DNA of 64,000 nucleotides from Thysanoteuthis rhombus (Eukaryota > Mollusca > Cephalopoda > Oegopsida > Thysanoteuthidae): NCBI GenBank assembly GCA_963457665.1, contig OY735206.1, positions 20,767,008 to 20,831,007 on the forward strand, given 5' to 3'. Of the stretch, positions 9,961 to 21,399 are shown one piece after another. The position numbers and the translations under genes were made by a program. Numbering within the stretch: position 1 is the stretch's first letter; every line of letters begins with the position of its first letter. A model generated the notes under the pieces. That model was given only the letters and a program-made list of their open reading frames with translations. It was not told the origin of the DNA and ran no database searches.

Positions 9961-10650
9961 TAGACGGTTCCCCTTTTCATTTTTTTACGCATTGCATTGT
10001 GATACTCGAAGTTAAACAGCTGATTCAAAATAAAAGAAAAACAATTATTTATTGGATTTTAGTAAAATTTTCATTACTTATCTAATAAATGACGGATTTT
10101 TCTCGATTTTTTTCTCTTCAAGTTCGTAATAACACAACTTTAATTTGGCGGTTTCACTACAAGTACCCCCATTGGATGCGCGAAAAAGGGAAATTGGAAT
10201 TGTCCATTGTCACTAAATATGATTTAGTCCCACTCAGTTAGTGCTGATCAATACAGTAAAAATGGTCTTGCAAACGATTGCTCCGCATTGAGACGACCGG
10301 CTCATACATACGAAGGTTAGTTTAGTCAGGCAGAAATGTGGGGCACCCTGACCTAATCTTGGAGACAATTTTACTAATCACAGAACCACAGCTGGATGTC
10401 ACTAAGTTTACTGTAGTTTGGCACGAGGTTATTGGTATGGGTCACTGTGTGAAGATCAGATTTGATATAGCAATAGTCTTTGAAACAACTCTCGTTAAAC
10501 TGCAAGGGGTCAATCAATGTTGATAGAAAGATTGGACGGTGCTTATCCTTTCATTGAGGTGTGCCTTCGTCCACAAAACGCTGAGAACGGTGGAGAAACA
10601 CCCAAACCTCTCATTCACGAGGCATGATCGTGCAACCATGCTATTTAAGT
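9961..10650. other. Unassigned DNA
   Basis: No coding motif or repeat partner was recognised. Confidence 0.35.
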
Positions 10651-10654
10651 ATTA

Positions 10655-11580
10655 ATTTAGTAAATTCTCGTTGCGACGACACTCGTTTGAACGGCAGCTT
10701 CTAATGCCACTGGCATTCTAGCGGCACGTTCGTTTTTATATTCTCGCAAGACTATTGTCGGAGATTAATTTGCTGCAACTGGGCACGAAGTTTTTTGTGC
10801 ATTATTCCAAAAAGTAAGATTAGTAAACTCTTAAATTAATGCCCCAAAAGTAACGCTAAAATATCATCATCAGTTTTTTAACGTCCATCGTTGGACATAT
10901 ACCTTCCACAGGATTTGCCACACTTCTCTATCATGGGCGTTACGGAGCCAGTACTTCTAGAACTTGTCTCGCTCGTCTCTCCATCTAATATTCTGTCAGC
11001 CTCGGTTGCGCATGTGATCTCGGGGGATCCATGTCGTGAGTCGTGATGTCCATCGGTTGTCTTCCATTCTTGCAACATGGCCAGCCCACCGCCATTTGAG
11101 ATTTTTAATGGATTCTATGATGTCCCTAACTTGTCTTTTCTCGGATGTACTATGCTGTCTTGTGGTCTCTCCATGAGAGGCCCAGCATAATTCTTTCATG
11201 TGTACGTTGCATGGTTCTCAATTTGCGGGCCTCTTTCTTGGTTAGGTTCCATGTTTCAGCTCCATAACGCAGAAATATTCTATTCATTTAATTTTGCATC
11301 AAACCTTGGTCCATCTGGTGTATTTTGCAAGAATTTACCGATACGTTCAACAAACGATTAATTAGATACAACTATATATGGTTGGCATAATTACTTTTCG
11401 TTTCATTCATTCTATTTGCAGACCTTGGAACCGTATATTGGGTATAAGTCTGTGAAGAGGTTATGAAAAGTCATTTTTGTCTTTAGAATTTTTTATTATC
11501 ATCAATACACGCGTTAAAACGACAAATTGTCATAACGACACTCTCCAGTATGTGGTTATGACGGGTGTTTACTGTATTAA
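10655..11580. mobile_element. Possible pogo-like non-autonomous element split by an RTE fragment
   Basis: The right edge read inwards on the minus strand is TACAGTAAACACCCGTCATA, followed by GGAGAGTGTCGTTATGACA. The left edge (AGTAAATTCTCGTTGCGACG at about 10658) has a similar plan. The RTE piece at 10862-11275 lies inside. The similarity of the two edges is modest, so pairing them is an inference. Confidence 0.35.
10862..11275 (-). mobile_element. RTE-type LINE 3' fragment
   Basis: This is the best-kept RTE piece at protein level. A minus-strand frame at 10996-11199 reads KNLKWRWAGHVARMEDNRWT followed by RLTTWIPRDHMRNRG, the typical C-terminal motif of RTE-class reverse transcriptases. A second frame covers the tail end. 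It is 5'-truncated. The 3' end starts at about 10862 beside ATCATCATCAG, the reverse of the family's GAT-type tail. Confidence 0.92.
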
Positions 11581-13004
11581 TAATAGTATTGGGCTAAATT
11601 TCTTTTCTGTAACGCTTTTTTCCCATGACAATATGTAGGAAGCGTTATCTTTAATCAATGAAGTCATTGAGTGTTGGTTCGTTCCCAGGGTGCAATATGA
11701 CTCAGGTTGCCAAGTGATCGCAAAGAATCATTAGAGTCACGCCCTCGAGGTGAAGATGGCGATCTGGTTAATCTTGTTAAAAAAAAGGCACTGTGTCGAT
11801 GTTGCCAAGTATGCTTTGTTATTAATAGTTTAAATGGCTAAAATCTGCTACCATAAAGCGTGGTACCGCACGCCATTCTAGCATTAAATGTTAATAAGGA
11901 AATGTGCCATGCACTCCATTACCTCTCTTCAAGTGGAACGTATCTTGCATGGGGTACCAGGCTTTCATAGAGATTCTTTTCTGTGTTCAAGTTTCTAGCT
12001 TAAAACCCATTTAAAGCTTAATTATGAAGTAAAACTACTATGAATTAAAACCCCAGAACAGATTAAATATTGCACATAGTTTTATTGGACTGACCAGATT
12101 CAATCATCTGAAGTTTGGGTATCATCTTCAAATGTTGAGGAGGATAGGGGTCATTTCCGCTCAAAAATTAAGCCATAGGGCCTGTAGTTTGTAACGACCT
12201 TTCTGGTTTTTAATAGATATTATAATACTTATTAGGTTTGCTGGATCCGAATTTAACTGCAAATAGTGTTTTTATTATTTTCATCTCCATTCTACTCCAC
12301 AATTTTGATTTAATTGTCTTCATCTTACAGAATATTCTATCAACTTTTGAGCTTGGTAATATCTAGTCGTTTTAGTAGATTCTTACTAGATAAATTGGAT
12401 GAAAAATCAGCAGTGTCTCGACGAAGAATGGCTTATTTAGCAAGTCTCCTCTGTACTTCAACGTAGAACGTAACGTGTGCGAGTGCTGACGTTCATTGAT
12501 ATATCGACATGGCACCGAACTCTCTTTTCTACTGTAATAAAGCATATCTTTAACCTTCAAAATCGATCCATGCCAGCACATTTCTCACCTCATTCCCAAA
12601 AGGCCGGTTGATAAGAGTAACAATGCAATAAAGGAAAAACGAGGCGAAGAACGAGCATCATGAGATCGAAGCAAGAAAAAAAAAAACCTGTTCAAAACCT
12701 GCAACGTTGTAAATATAATTTTTGAAATCATTTGGAAACATTCGTTTCTGTCATAAAAATATTAATAATATCAAAAAATATTTGTTTCTGATTAATTTTT
12801 TTTAATTTGATTCCTGTTGATCGAAAAAGTTGAATATATCGAAACAGCTGTCTGTGGATGACACAATAATTAATGCTCCTCTATTCAGGGTTGAGCATTC
12901 TTCCAGTGAGGTAACTCATCCATTGTAAGCTTATGCAATGCTCTTCCATCGGAATAGAGTACTCTGGTGGATGGGGAATTTATGCGTAAATAAATATATC
13001 GCTT
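11581..13004. other. Unassigned DNA, 1.4 kb
   Basis: Only short open frames without motifs and no repeat partner in the window. A short A-run lies at about 12675. This is one of the less repeat-like stretches of the window. Confidence 0.35.
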
Positions 13005-13007
13005 AAA

Positions 13008-13100
13008 TTCAGCCTTGCTGGCCGTCCAGTTCTGCAGCTCAGAAGTAGGATATCGGCCTCCGGGCCTGAAGCGAAGGTTTCAATCCTGCCTCGTGGTACT
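13008..13100 (+). mobile_element. tRNA-like SINE head
   Basis: An A-box-like TGCAGCTCAGAAGTAGG (13032-13048) and a B box GGTTTCAATCC (13076-13086) are spaced as in a tRNA, with a CTCCGGG anticodon-arm-like stretch between them. The acceptor stem does not pair convincingly. A decayed tRNA-derived SINE or tRNA pseudogene is therefore more likely than a tRNA gene. Confidence 0.5.
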
Positions 13101-13158
13101 GGATGGGATAATGGAGAGTCTATAGCCACACTGAAGAGATGTAATACATATGTCTGTT

Positions 13159-13162
13159 GATG

Positions 13163-13216
<54 letters not shown>

Positions 13217-13230
13217 TAGTGTGTGTGTTC
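13159..13230. repeat. Microsatellite (AC)n-(AT)n-(TG)n
   Basis: AC at 13163-13180, AT at 13181-13212, then a short GT run. It directly abuts the start of a family H copy at 13231. Confidence 0.95.
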
Positions 13231-13450
13231 CAGAAAGCTTTACAACTCTAACCATTTGATAACTTTTTCAAAATCTTTCTGTGTTATTTCAGTCACTCAC
13301 TTCTTAACATCAATTGTTGATACAATTTACGTAATTTTCCTGTTTTACATATACTTTCCTGTTATTCTACTATGCGTAATCTTTCTCTTCTTGGAGTCAT
13401 CAGTTGTTTGCTATGTAACAGTTTCAGAGATTTTAAAAACAAAACAGTAA
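13231..13450 (+). repeat. Family H repeat, copy 1
   Basis: Starts CAGAAAGCTTTACAACTCTA and passes TTTCAGTCACTCACTTCTTA and CTGTTTTACATA. It ends with GTCATCAGTTGTTTGCTATG, then TAACAGTTTCAGAGATTTTA and AAAACAGTAA. It matches 13481-13696 and 52513-52750 across its length. The open frame at 13223-13450 is incidental. Confidence 0.88.
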
Positions 13451-13480
13451 TACACACACATACACACATATACATATATT

Positions 13481-13690
13481 GTAGAAATCTTGACACCTTT
13501 AGATACTAAATACTTCAAACAAAGTTTTTCAAAATTTTCTTAGTCTCACTAAAGTCACTTATTTCCCAATATCGGTTGATGTAATTCATGTAATTTTCTT
13601 CAGTGTTTTCCCCCTGTTTTACATTTATTTCCCTATTATTGCACTATGTGTGAATTTTCACTTGTTGGGATCATCAGTTGTTTACCATGT

Positions 13691-13696
<6 letters not shown>
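13481..13696 (+). repeat. Family H repeat, copy 2 (tandem to copy 1)
   Basis: Same order of blocks as copy 1: AAAGTCACTTATTTCCCAAT, TTGATGTAATTCATGTAATT, CCCTGTTTTACAT, GGGATCATCAGTTGTTTACC. It is separated from copy 1 by 30 bp of CA/TA repeat. Its 3' end is replaced by (TA)n, starting within the ATGTAACA block. Confidence 0.88.

Positions 13697-13750
<54 letters not shown>
13697..13750. repeat. Microsatellite (TA)n
   Basis: About 27 TA units at the truncated end of family H copy 2. Confidence 0.97.
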
Positions 13751-13751
<1 letters not shown>

Positions 13752-13784
13752 AAAAGCCCAAAATTAATAATAGCCCCACCAAAT

Positions 13785-14792
13785 TATTCGAGGCGATCAA
13801 AAGTTAAGGAATGGTATTAATTTTCTTTCTATTCATTGGTGGACATAAGTGTTAAAAATGATTATAACTATCAAAAATTAAGTCCTCATGTTTGCATATT
13901 ACTGGAAGCAGTATCACCGGCAACATGGCTGCTCCAGTGAGGAAATAAACCATACATGTCAATTTCAGACATTGCGTATAATGTTGGACCATCCTAATGT
14001 GCTGTTCACAGGGATATCACCCGAAATAGGAAATCTAATACGCCAGAATCCAAGAAAAAGACTTGACGACGTCACAAGACGGCAAAGAGGGGAGACTGCA
14101 TAATAGTCAGAACAACCATGACCGACGGATCCAAGACTGCTTCAAAAATTCCACTTGGGTAAGGCGAGAATTATTCCTCAGCAAGTGTCAAGATACACAG
14201 TTTCGTGACGACTGACGGAGCTGAATTGAAGCATTGGATCCTTGCAGCCAAGTCCCTCATCAGTCGTGAGAACAAGGAAGTACGTCTTCAGTGTGCTACG
14301 GACCATGTTTTTGGATTCCTAAACATGGGTCCTGGTTCACTTTGGTGATGAATCTTATTCACCTTATTAGGCAAAAAAAAAAAGACTGTAAAGCGTGGGA
14401 TAGGTGAGCAGTTGGTTCTTCAATGTTTTGGGTGGCATTGTGATGTTTTGGGGCGACATCACTGCAGCTGATTTTAGTCCTCTGGTTTGTCTGCTCTTCA
14501 AGGCGAATGCCGTAAAAAAAACACTTCAGCAGCAAGACTCACCACACTGTTATTCAGTTGAGAATCAACAAACCGTTTTCATGAAGGATGATACTCAAAG
14601 AAAGTTATGGGCCTCATGAACCAGGAAGACCTTTGGATAATAAACTGGCCAACACAAAGCCCATACCTCGGTCCAATAGAAAATGTATAGACGTCTCCAA
14701 CGTACAGATGTAAAAAATATTATTATTATTATTATTATTATTATAATTATTATCTTGTCAATTTGTTCCTTAACTTTTGATCACCCTGTTTA
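13785..14792 (+). mobile_element. Tc1/mariner-type DNA transposon, inactive
   Basis: Terminal inverted repeats are visible: GATCAAAAGTTAAGGAA at 13795-13811 and its exact reverse complement at 14766-14782. Candidate TA target sites are 13785-13786 and 14791-14792, giving an element of about 1.0 kb. The plus strand between them codes broken pieces of a Tc1-like transposase. An arginine-rich linker region lies around 14030-14100, then a block like HWILAAKSLISRENKEVRLQ (14231-14290). VMFWGDITAADF (14431-14466) corresponds to the VWGGI motif. NWPTQSPYLGPIENV (14643-14687) corresponds to WPAQSPDLNPIEN, the second catalytic region. Stops and frame changes break it, and a poly-A and an ATT run have grown inside. 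Intact Tc1 elements are usually 1.3-1.7 kb, so it also carries deletions. Confidence 0.88.
14718..14754. repeat. Microsatellite (ATT)n
   Basis: About twelve ATT units with one interruption, inside the 3' end of the Tc1-like element. Confidence 0.95.
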
Positions 14793-15006
14793 TTTTTAAG
14801 TTTGTTGTTATTGTGGATGCATGTTTTCCCAAGATGAAGCCATATTTTTTTTTTTTACAGAAAATAACCACTGAGCCTGTAAAGAAATTGACAGTCTAGT
14901 TTATTTCTATCTCTGATAACAATGGATTAACTATCATTATTGTACCCATTCATCATATTTTGCTCACTGCTGTATACAAGTTAATTAGTCGTGTGGAAAA
15001 TGTGTT

Positions 15007-15008
<2 letters not shown>
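14793..15008. other. Unassigned DNA
   Basis: No feature was recognised between the Tc1 element and the next (AT)n tract. Confidence 0.4.

Positions 15009-15069
<61 letters not shown>
15009..15069. repeat. Microsatellite (AT)n
   Basis: About 30 uninterrupted AT units. Confidence 0.97.
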
Positions 15070-15072
<3 letters not shown>

Positions 15073-15164
15073 TGATACAAATTTGTTGCTTGGAAAGCGT
15101 TTTATGTCATAAAATCTTCGGATGTGTATACTGAATAGAAGGTTGCGTAAAATGAGTTTTATAT

Positions 15165-15226
15165 GTCATATCTATCTATCTATCTATCTATCTTATCTCT
15201 CTTATTTTCTCTCACTCTCTCCCTCC

Positions 15227-15303
<77 letters not shown>
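15165..15303. repeat. Compound microsatellite (TATC)n-(CT)n-(TA)n
   Basis: TATC at 15168-15198, CT-rich at 15198-15264, TA at 15265-15301. The abrupt joins between motifs recur elsewhere (37677-37782, 52271-52505). Confidence 0.95.
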
Positions 15304-15304
<1 letters not shown>

Positions 15305-15431
15305 TGTATACTAATTAGTAGCATTGTGTGTTTTATATATCATTAAGGCCTTCTTACGCTAATTTGTTGCTCCATTGAGCTAAAAAACTGGGGTCGACCT
15401 ATGGAATATCAATGATTCCTTTTCCACAAAT

Positions 15432-15434
<3 letters not shown>

Positions 15435-15484
<50 letters not shown>

Positions 15485-15510
15485 CCCCCCATATATCTAT
15501 ATATATATGC
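15435..15510. repeat. Microsatellite (CT)n with C-run and short TA
   Basis: CT at 15435-15481, then a run of nine C, then ATATATCTATATATATAT. Confidence 0.95.
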
Positions 15511-15851
15511 GTGTGGGGGGTGCGTGTGTGTATGTGGACGTGTGTCTCCCACTTTTCTTGAGTTCGCTTTTTGCCGTATTGCAAATATCGTTCAGCGTTC
15601 GTTTCGCTGCCAAGACGTTACAAAGGCGGCTTGCATCCTTTCCCCTCTCTCTCCTACACAACTGTTGCATGTACCACCCAACTACCCAGGCCACAGACGA
15701 CTCAGCGTAATATACCATTATTAACATTTTGAGAGACTGCAAACGTCAGAAATCTTTTCCTCACAAATTATTGGTAAGTATTTCTCTGCTTTACACCACT
15801 TCAGTTCATGAAAGATTTTAATGAAATGCCGTACTTTCAATTAGTAGTGGG

Positions 15852-15860
<9 letters not shown>
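15511..15860. other. Unassigned DNA
   Basis: Overlapping short frames on both strands and no recognisable motif. This is the most GC-balanced short stretch nearby. Confidence 0.35.
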
Positions 15861-15906
<46 letters not shown>

Positions 15907-15908
15907 AT

Positions 15909-15968
<60 letters not shown>

Positions 15969-16023
15969 AATCATGATTATATTACCTTTTTGAAATCTAT
16001 TGAATAGTTTATGCACTCATTGT

Positions 16024-16077
<54 letters not shown>
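15850..16077. repeat. Three (AT)n tracts in a cluster
   Basis: A17 then TA at 15850-15899, AT at 15911-15964, TA at 16026-16076, with spacers of 15-60 bp. The third tract differs little from the first two. They may come from duplication of one tract with its edge. Confidence 0.95.
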
Positions 16078-16254
16078 CAACAAGTATCACATAGATTTCA
16101 AAAAAGTTATTTCAACATGATCATAAAGTTTAAAAATTGACATAATTTGGACCAAATCCAAATATGAAAAATTCAAAATTCAAAAAATTGAAACTTATTA
16201 TGTCTAGAAAAAAAGCTTTGAAATCATAAACAAATCTGTCTCCAAAATTTTCGT

Positions 16255-16685
16255 CGGAACTGTCATCAAAACTGTCAAAAGGGGTTTCTTCAGTTTTCAA
16301 GTTGGTCTGGCTGGCCATTTATGTATGTATCACGCGTACAGGTTGCACTAATTGAGCTACAGGAGTGTAAATGTCAACATCTACTCCTTATTTTAACAAC
16401 CAAAAATTTTTTTTCTTGTTTTGTTCATTAAATCACCCCACGTACGCTTCCAGTGGGAGTTAGGTTTGCAATGTAAGTTTTTCCTTAAATCGACCCCTAT
16501 TTTGTTCCCGCTTGTTTGTTTTTGAAAATTCAGACTTCTTAGTGATCACTGCCAACAAACAAAAGAAGAAAGGGGCAACATATTTATTGATCACCCACCT
16601 TTCTAAAGATGTAATTGATCACCCCATCGCGGAATACTGCCAAAAGACAGTTTCTATTGAGTGACTTACTAGTTATTATATATCT
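16255..16685 (+). repeat. Family A repeat, near full length
   Basis: Shows the whole family order: CAAAACTGTCAAAAGGGGTT, TTCTTCAGTTTTCAAGTTGG, TCTGGCTGGCCA, TCACGCGTACAGGTTGCACT, AACATCTACTCCTTATT, TAGTGATCACTGCCAACAAA, TTGATCACCCC and GACAGTTTCTATTGAGTGAC. This is a useful reference copy. Confidence 0.9.
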
Positions 16686-16716
16686 GTTCTCTTTCCAGTG
16701 CAACCAATTATAAATA

Positions 16717-17064
16717 ATGACTGAAACGAGACATGGCTTCAATGAAAGAAAATTCATCTTAAAGTTCAAACGGAAGTTCAAGAACCAAGCTGAAGTGCAA
16801 AGACGTTTCAGAAAAGATTATCGTTTGATCCACCAATGCAGCTCATCAATGATCACATTAAATAGCTTGAAGCATTGCCGGATTAACTATTCATCAAATG
16901 TAGTATACGGGTCCCGTAATTTCAGGGGCCCCGCACTGAATACGTGCAACTTTATCAATACCGATTCAATAAATCTTAGTTGCAATAGTATGAACGACTG
17001 CGTTCTCAAGATTAGCGATTTTAGCCAATTATCACCTTTAATTGGAGTGAATATTGTAGAATAG
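16717..17064 (+). CDS. Open frame with possible transposon HTH domain (remnant)
   Basis: A 115-residue frame. Residues 8-32 (FNERKFILKFKRKFKNQAEV, then QRRFRKDY) resemble the start of helix-turn-helix domains of mariner-like elements and DUF4817, which read like F...ER.FIV..Y......QRRFR.KY. After residue 32 the likeness stops and the rest is unlike any family I know. The frame starts just after a family A copy and is followed by ordinary AT-rich DNA. It is most likely a transposon scrap that happens to be open. A host gene is unlikely. Confidence 0.3.
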   Translation: MTETRHGFNERKFILKFKRKFKNQAEVQRRFRKDYRLIHQCSSSMITLNSLKHCRINYSSNVVYGSRNFRGPALNTCNFINTDSINLSCNSMNDCVLKISDFSQLSPLIGVNIVE

Positions 17065-17179
17065 ATTATTTACAGGAAATATGTTATCTATATGATACAT
17101 ATACGGCACATGAATACGAAGGTATTTTAAACTGAAGTTATAGCCACTGCACGAAGATCAAAACCTAAACAAAATAATC

Positions 17180-17690
17180 ATCATCATCATCAGTCTTTTT
17201 ATGTCCATCATTGGACATAGACCTTTCCCAGGATTTGCCACAATTCTCTATCATGTGCATCACAGAGCCATCAATTCCTGAATTTGTTTAGTTTACCTCT
17301 CCATCTTGTGTTCTGTCGGCATCGATTTCTTATGTGATCTCTGGGGATCCATGTTGTGAGTCGTGATGTCCATCGGTTGTCTTTCATTCTTGCAACATGG
17401 CCTGCCCATTACCATTTGAGTTTTTTTAATAGTTACTATGATGTCACGGACACCCGTTTTCTTCCTTATATACTGTGCTGTCTTGTGATCTCTCCATGTA
17501 AGGTTGAGCATGATTCTCTCATGCGCAAGTTGCATACTTCTCAGTTTGTAGGTCTGTCTCTTGGTTAGGTACCATATTTCAGCCCCATAAGTGACTATCG
17601 GGAGAATGCATTGGTTGTATACTCTTCTTTTTAGGGTTATAGGGATCATCTGGCTCCTGTAGCCAGATAATCTAAAAAAAAAATGATAAT
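17180..17690 (-). mobile_element. RTE-type LINE 3' fragment
   Basis: A minus-strand frame of 135 residues (17293-17700) is still open across much of the RTE C-terminal region. It reads LKRRVYNQCILPIVTYGAEI, then WYLTKRQTYKLRSMQLAHER, then IMLNLTWRDHKTAQYIRKKT and IKKTQMVMGRPCCKNERQPM. This is the typical ..YNQ.VLP..TYGAE.W and TWRDHKT..IR..T..RDI series. It is 5'-truncated. The 3' side ends in ATCATCATCATCAG, the reverse of the family tail. Confidence 0.93.
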
Positions 17691-19470
17691 AATACTTCAA
17701 CTTAGATCCAAGACAAATTTAGCGTATTATCGGTGGAGAAAATGAATGAATTTCATTACTTTTCAAGTAAAAAACGTACGTGTTTTCAATATCTATGAGT
17801 ATTTTCTTATAATAGATGTTAAAGACTCCACACTAGCTCGATTCTGTCCTCATTTGAAGCAGGGGGAACTGTTTAAGATGTTTACAAGTATCGTTTAAGA
17901 AGGCCACAGACTTTCACAAAAACCAACTAGAGAAGAAAGGATAACGAAAACTTACCATCGATTGCCGAGAAAATCTGTTCCACAAGCAGCTCGTTAGACA
18001 GTCATTTGAAACAATAGCGTCCATCTTATTTTGTAACGGCCATTATAAATTTTATTCTAGCATTGCTCTATGCTTTCAGCGAAGATGATCGTGACCAAAC
18101 GGTTGGATTTTATGATAATCAATGTGATAAAAGCGGCCATTGAACAGGAATGCACCCAAATCCCAAATGAACTGATTTATAATGCTTACAACTTCATCAG
18201 TATCTTTGCCAATGCGGCTATCAGTTCGAACATTTACTACATATCAAAATAGTTGCACTGCCGTCTTCTTTGAATAATAAATCTTGTATGTATTTTAATT
18301 GGCTTAATCAGTTGAAACTCTTCAATCTGGTAAGCTTTGGACTTGACCGTTGCCGGACTACAAAGATTGACCTTTAATTTTTTTATTTTCATTTCGAATT
18401 TGCTCCTTTTTGTTTCTTCAATTATGGTAGACGATCCGGGCATAGTACTCACAAACATTTTACAGAGGTTCTTTCAACTAATTTCTTTTGGTAATTCCAT
18501 TATTTCAAGCATGGATAATGTTTGATGTTTCCGCTTTCAAAGACTAGTGAAGGATAAAATAAAATTAAGCAAAATCCTCACTCACAGAGAGAGAGAGAGC
18601 GTTCAATGTTTTTCTACTGCCAGCAGCCAGGGGTCAGGGGCCAGCAACGGCCCATGGACCATCGTACTTTCTGTCTGGCTATTCTAGTTGTCTCTACTCT
18701 ATCTGCTCTGGTGACCAACCTTTTTAAAAAGCTAGGGTATCTTTTTTTCTGCTACTTCTTTTACTAGATCAATTTACCTTCTTCTTTTACCGGATACCGG
18801 AACTGAATGATTATCTACCCTTTTCTTTTCTATTTTCCTCCTGCTTTTCTTTTGTTTCTCACGCAACTAAACTTACTGTCTATTTTTCTCACTTCCGCCG
18901 TTAGAATCCTTAAACATCGCCTCATTTCTTCAATCTCTATTCACTTTCTTTCTCCTGTCTCTTTTTAATTAGGTAACTGTGACCAGCTCTCTATCTGCAG
19001 GGGTTCCGAGCGACTACGCTTTATTTTGCCCATGAATCTACTTACAATGTTTCTATAGTCCTTTTGGCGTCTGAAAAGGGTTACTCTGTAGTTCCTTCCT
19101 TATCTTTGATCAAGTAATTAAGTTCAACTTTACTTTTACCAACGCCCAAAATATCTTGAACAAAAAAATGAAATTAGATATTCAAGAATAAAATCAAATG
19201 TTCGATTACAGAGTCCCATCATATTGTAACTGTAGTGCCATCTTCTACTTCTTTTGGTCTCTTGGATGACATCTTAAAAGGCTAACAGCACCCCCTGGTG
19301 GCAGACAAAAAAACTAATGCCGATAGATTCAAAACGTGCTGGACAATGGGGGATTCTGGATTATAAAATCCTTAATTAAACAGCTTTATCCTGTATAATT
19401 GAATATTCAAATGCGTGTACATACTTTTGAGATGTATAATATACAACGGTTCTCATAGCTGAGATAATTA
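17691..19470. other. Unassigned DNA, 1.8 kb
   Basis: Short frames at 18070-18252 and 18337-18525 (plus) and 18237-18458 (minus) overlap and have no motif. The 18590-19130 part is pyrimidine-rich. No repeat partner was recognised. Confidence 0.35.
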
Positions 19471-19479
19471 TGTCTTCAC

Positions 19480-19700
19480 CACCCTTGCCAAAGGTCATCT
19501 AAGTTTATTACATATCATTCTTCGTGTAGCCTTCATTCCAAGATCCAATGTTTATTTTCGGAAAAATTAAACATTATTCTCTTATTTTTTTTTCTTGATG
19601 AACATTAAATATTATTCTTGTTATGTAATCCTTTGACGCACAATGGTTTAAATTATGTTCCTTTCTTTTTAAGTGTTTCTGCATCGTGGTTTATTTTCAA
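19480..19700 (+). repeat. Family I repeat, diverged copy
   Basis: Weaker match to 20720-20955 and 23570-23800. Shared blocks are a ..GT.ATCTAAG.T start, TAGCCTTCATTCCAAGATCC, AATGTT.., TTGTTATGTAATCCTTTGA, and GC.CA.GG.TTAAATT. Confidence 0.5.
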
Positions 19701-19727
19701 TAATAATTTTCCTATCTTCATACAGGG

Positions 19728-20120
19728 TGGCGCATAATTAGCAGACCATTTCGATTTTTTTGGACCATTGTTAAAAATAAACCGAAACTGTCAGCAAAGG
19801 TTTCTTCAGTTTTTAGTGATTCACTCCTTACTATGTTTAGAAAAAACGTTTTTGTTTTTTTGTTTTTTCAAAATTTCCCTCCTACATAAGTTATGGGGGG
19901 TATTTATTCAAAAATTAATTTCATGGTAAATTTGGTCACCGTGTGTCCAGCTGCGTTCAAGCTTGTTTCTTGAAAATTCGAACTTTCCAATGATCCAACA
20001 AAAGGCAAGAGAAGTAACTAATTCATTGATCATCCCTTTTCTTCAATTCTTCAATTGATCACCCCAACACTGGTGGCCACGTGACGGTTTCTCTTGAATG
20101 ACTAACCAAACTTATTTTTC
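19728..20120 (+). repeat. Family A repeat next to a DNA-transposon-like terminus
   Basis: TACAGGGTGGCGCATAATTA at 19724-19743 has the style of a mariner-type inverted-repeat end, but its partner was not found. A family A copy follows (19780-20120) with AAACTGTCAGCAAAGG, TTTCTTCAGTTTTTAG, TCCAGCTGCGTTCAAGCTTG, CATTGATCATCCC and GTGACGGTTTCTCTTGAATG. It runs into a T/G-rich low-complexity tract. Confidence 0.75.
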
Positions 20121-20719
20121 AATTGGTTTTCTTTTCGTTTTTTTTTTTTTTTTGTCTGTTTCTTGTTTTTGTTTTGGTTTTTTTTTTTGTTTGTTTTTTT
20201 GTTTTATTTTATTTCATTTTATTTTCAATTTTATAACCGACAAAAAAAAAAGTGACTTTAACCTTACTACGACCTGGACCATCAATTACTCAACTCGCAA
20301 GAACCGGTCATGTACGGTATGTGCAGCTTCTACAACTTCCACTATTAAAACTTCTCTGATAGGAAAAACACCCTAACACAAAACTGGCCAGAAAGAATCA
20401 AAATGATCAGCTTGTTTGTATATCTTGGAACGCAGAGGTTTATATTTTGTCCTGCCATTTTGTTTAGTGGCGATGATCACTGCTACTCGATGTGTCCTCC
20501 ATGGAGCAGCGTTGGGGGGGGGGAGAAAGGACCGGGTGCACTGTCCAGTCTAATCTTGGAAAGATGTTCTATAGATCGGCGGCAGAGCATAAGCTGAGAC
20601 GACCGCAGAAAAATCATATAGCACCTGATAACCCTAGACTGTCACCAAGCTGGCTCATGACCAGGCTCGAGGTAGATGATTTTACAAGAGCCGATGCATC
20701 CAACGCGATTCGACCGTAT
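20121..20719. other. T-rich tract and unassigned DNA
   Basis: A T/G-rich homopolymer-like stretch (20135-20230) is followed by DNA with two overlapping short frames (20403-20597, 20492-20728) that carry no motif. A run of ten G lies near 20512-20521. Confidence 0.4.
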
Positions 20720-20955
20720 TTTGTTTAGTCCCCAAGCTAATCACCAGATGGCGAAATAGTTCACTTCAATATTATTGAATATCATTATCCTTTATAGCTT
20801 TCATTGCTCTGCCCAATGTTGTTTTTTTTTAAATATTAATCATTCCTTTCAGTGTTTTTCTCGTTACTTGACTCTTTGAAGCATCGGGGGTAAAATTTCA
20901 TCCCAATTTCGAAGTGTTGGTATCTGCGTGTCGAGTTATTTTTAATACCACAATT
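20720..20955 (+). repeat. Family I repeat
   Basis: Close match to 23570-23800: TTTTGTTTAGT, GCTAATCACCAGATGGCGAA, TAGTTCACTTCAATATTATT, GCCCAATGTTGTTTTTTTT, TTGACTCTTTGAAGCATCG, AATTTCATCC. Origin unknown. It could be the 3' UTR of a LINE or a SINE body. Confidence 0.78.
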
Positions 20956-21399
20956 TTTAACTTCATACAACATGATGCAAAATAATTCGACTATTTCGAT
21001 TCATCAAGACCACTATTGCTTTTTTTTGTTGTTGTTGTTTTGTTTGGTTTTATGTTTGTTTGTTTTTTTTTTTGGGGGGGGGGGTACATCTTATAATGAC
21101 TCACAAAAGGTATGCCTGTGTTTGAAAGCCTACAGCTAAAACGACATAACACAAAACCATGAAATTTTCTTCGGGTTCTACAGGGATACCGGAGCAGGTT
21201 TTTAGCAACTTAGTTTTGTGAAATCGCCCCATGATATGTTTTCAGGTGGTGTCGATTTACAATAAAAATTCATCCTTAAATGACCTCAGGAGAGAAAAAA
21301 AGACTCAAAATCCACAGAGTTTGCCCCAGATTTCCATTTCTCTGAGGTAAATTTGATCGTTTTAGCGATCAAGTTCTCCACAGAGAATATGGAAACCTA
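20956..21399. other. Unassigned DNA
   Basis: T and G homopolymer runs at 21020-21085, then DNA without a recognised feature. The last part may be upstream sequence of the LINE at 21400. Confidence 0.35.
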
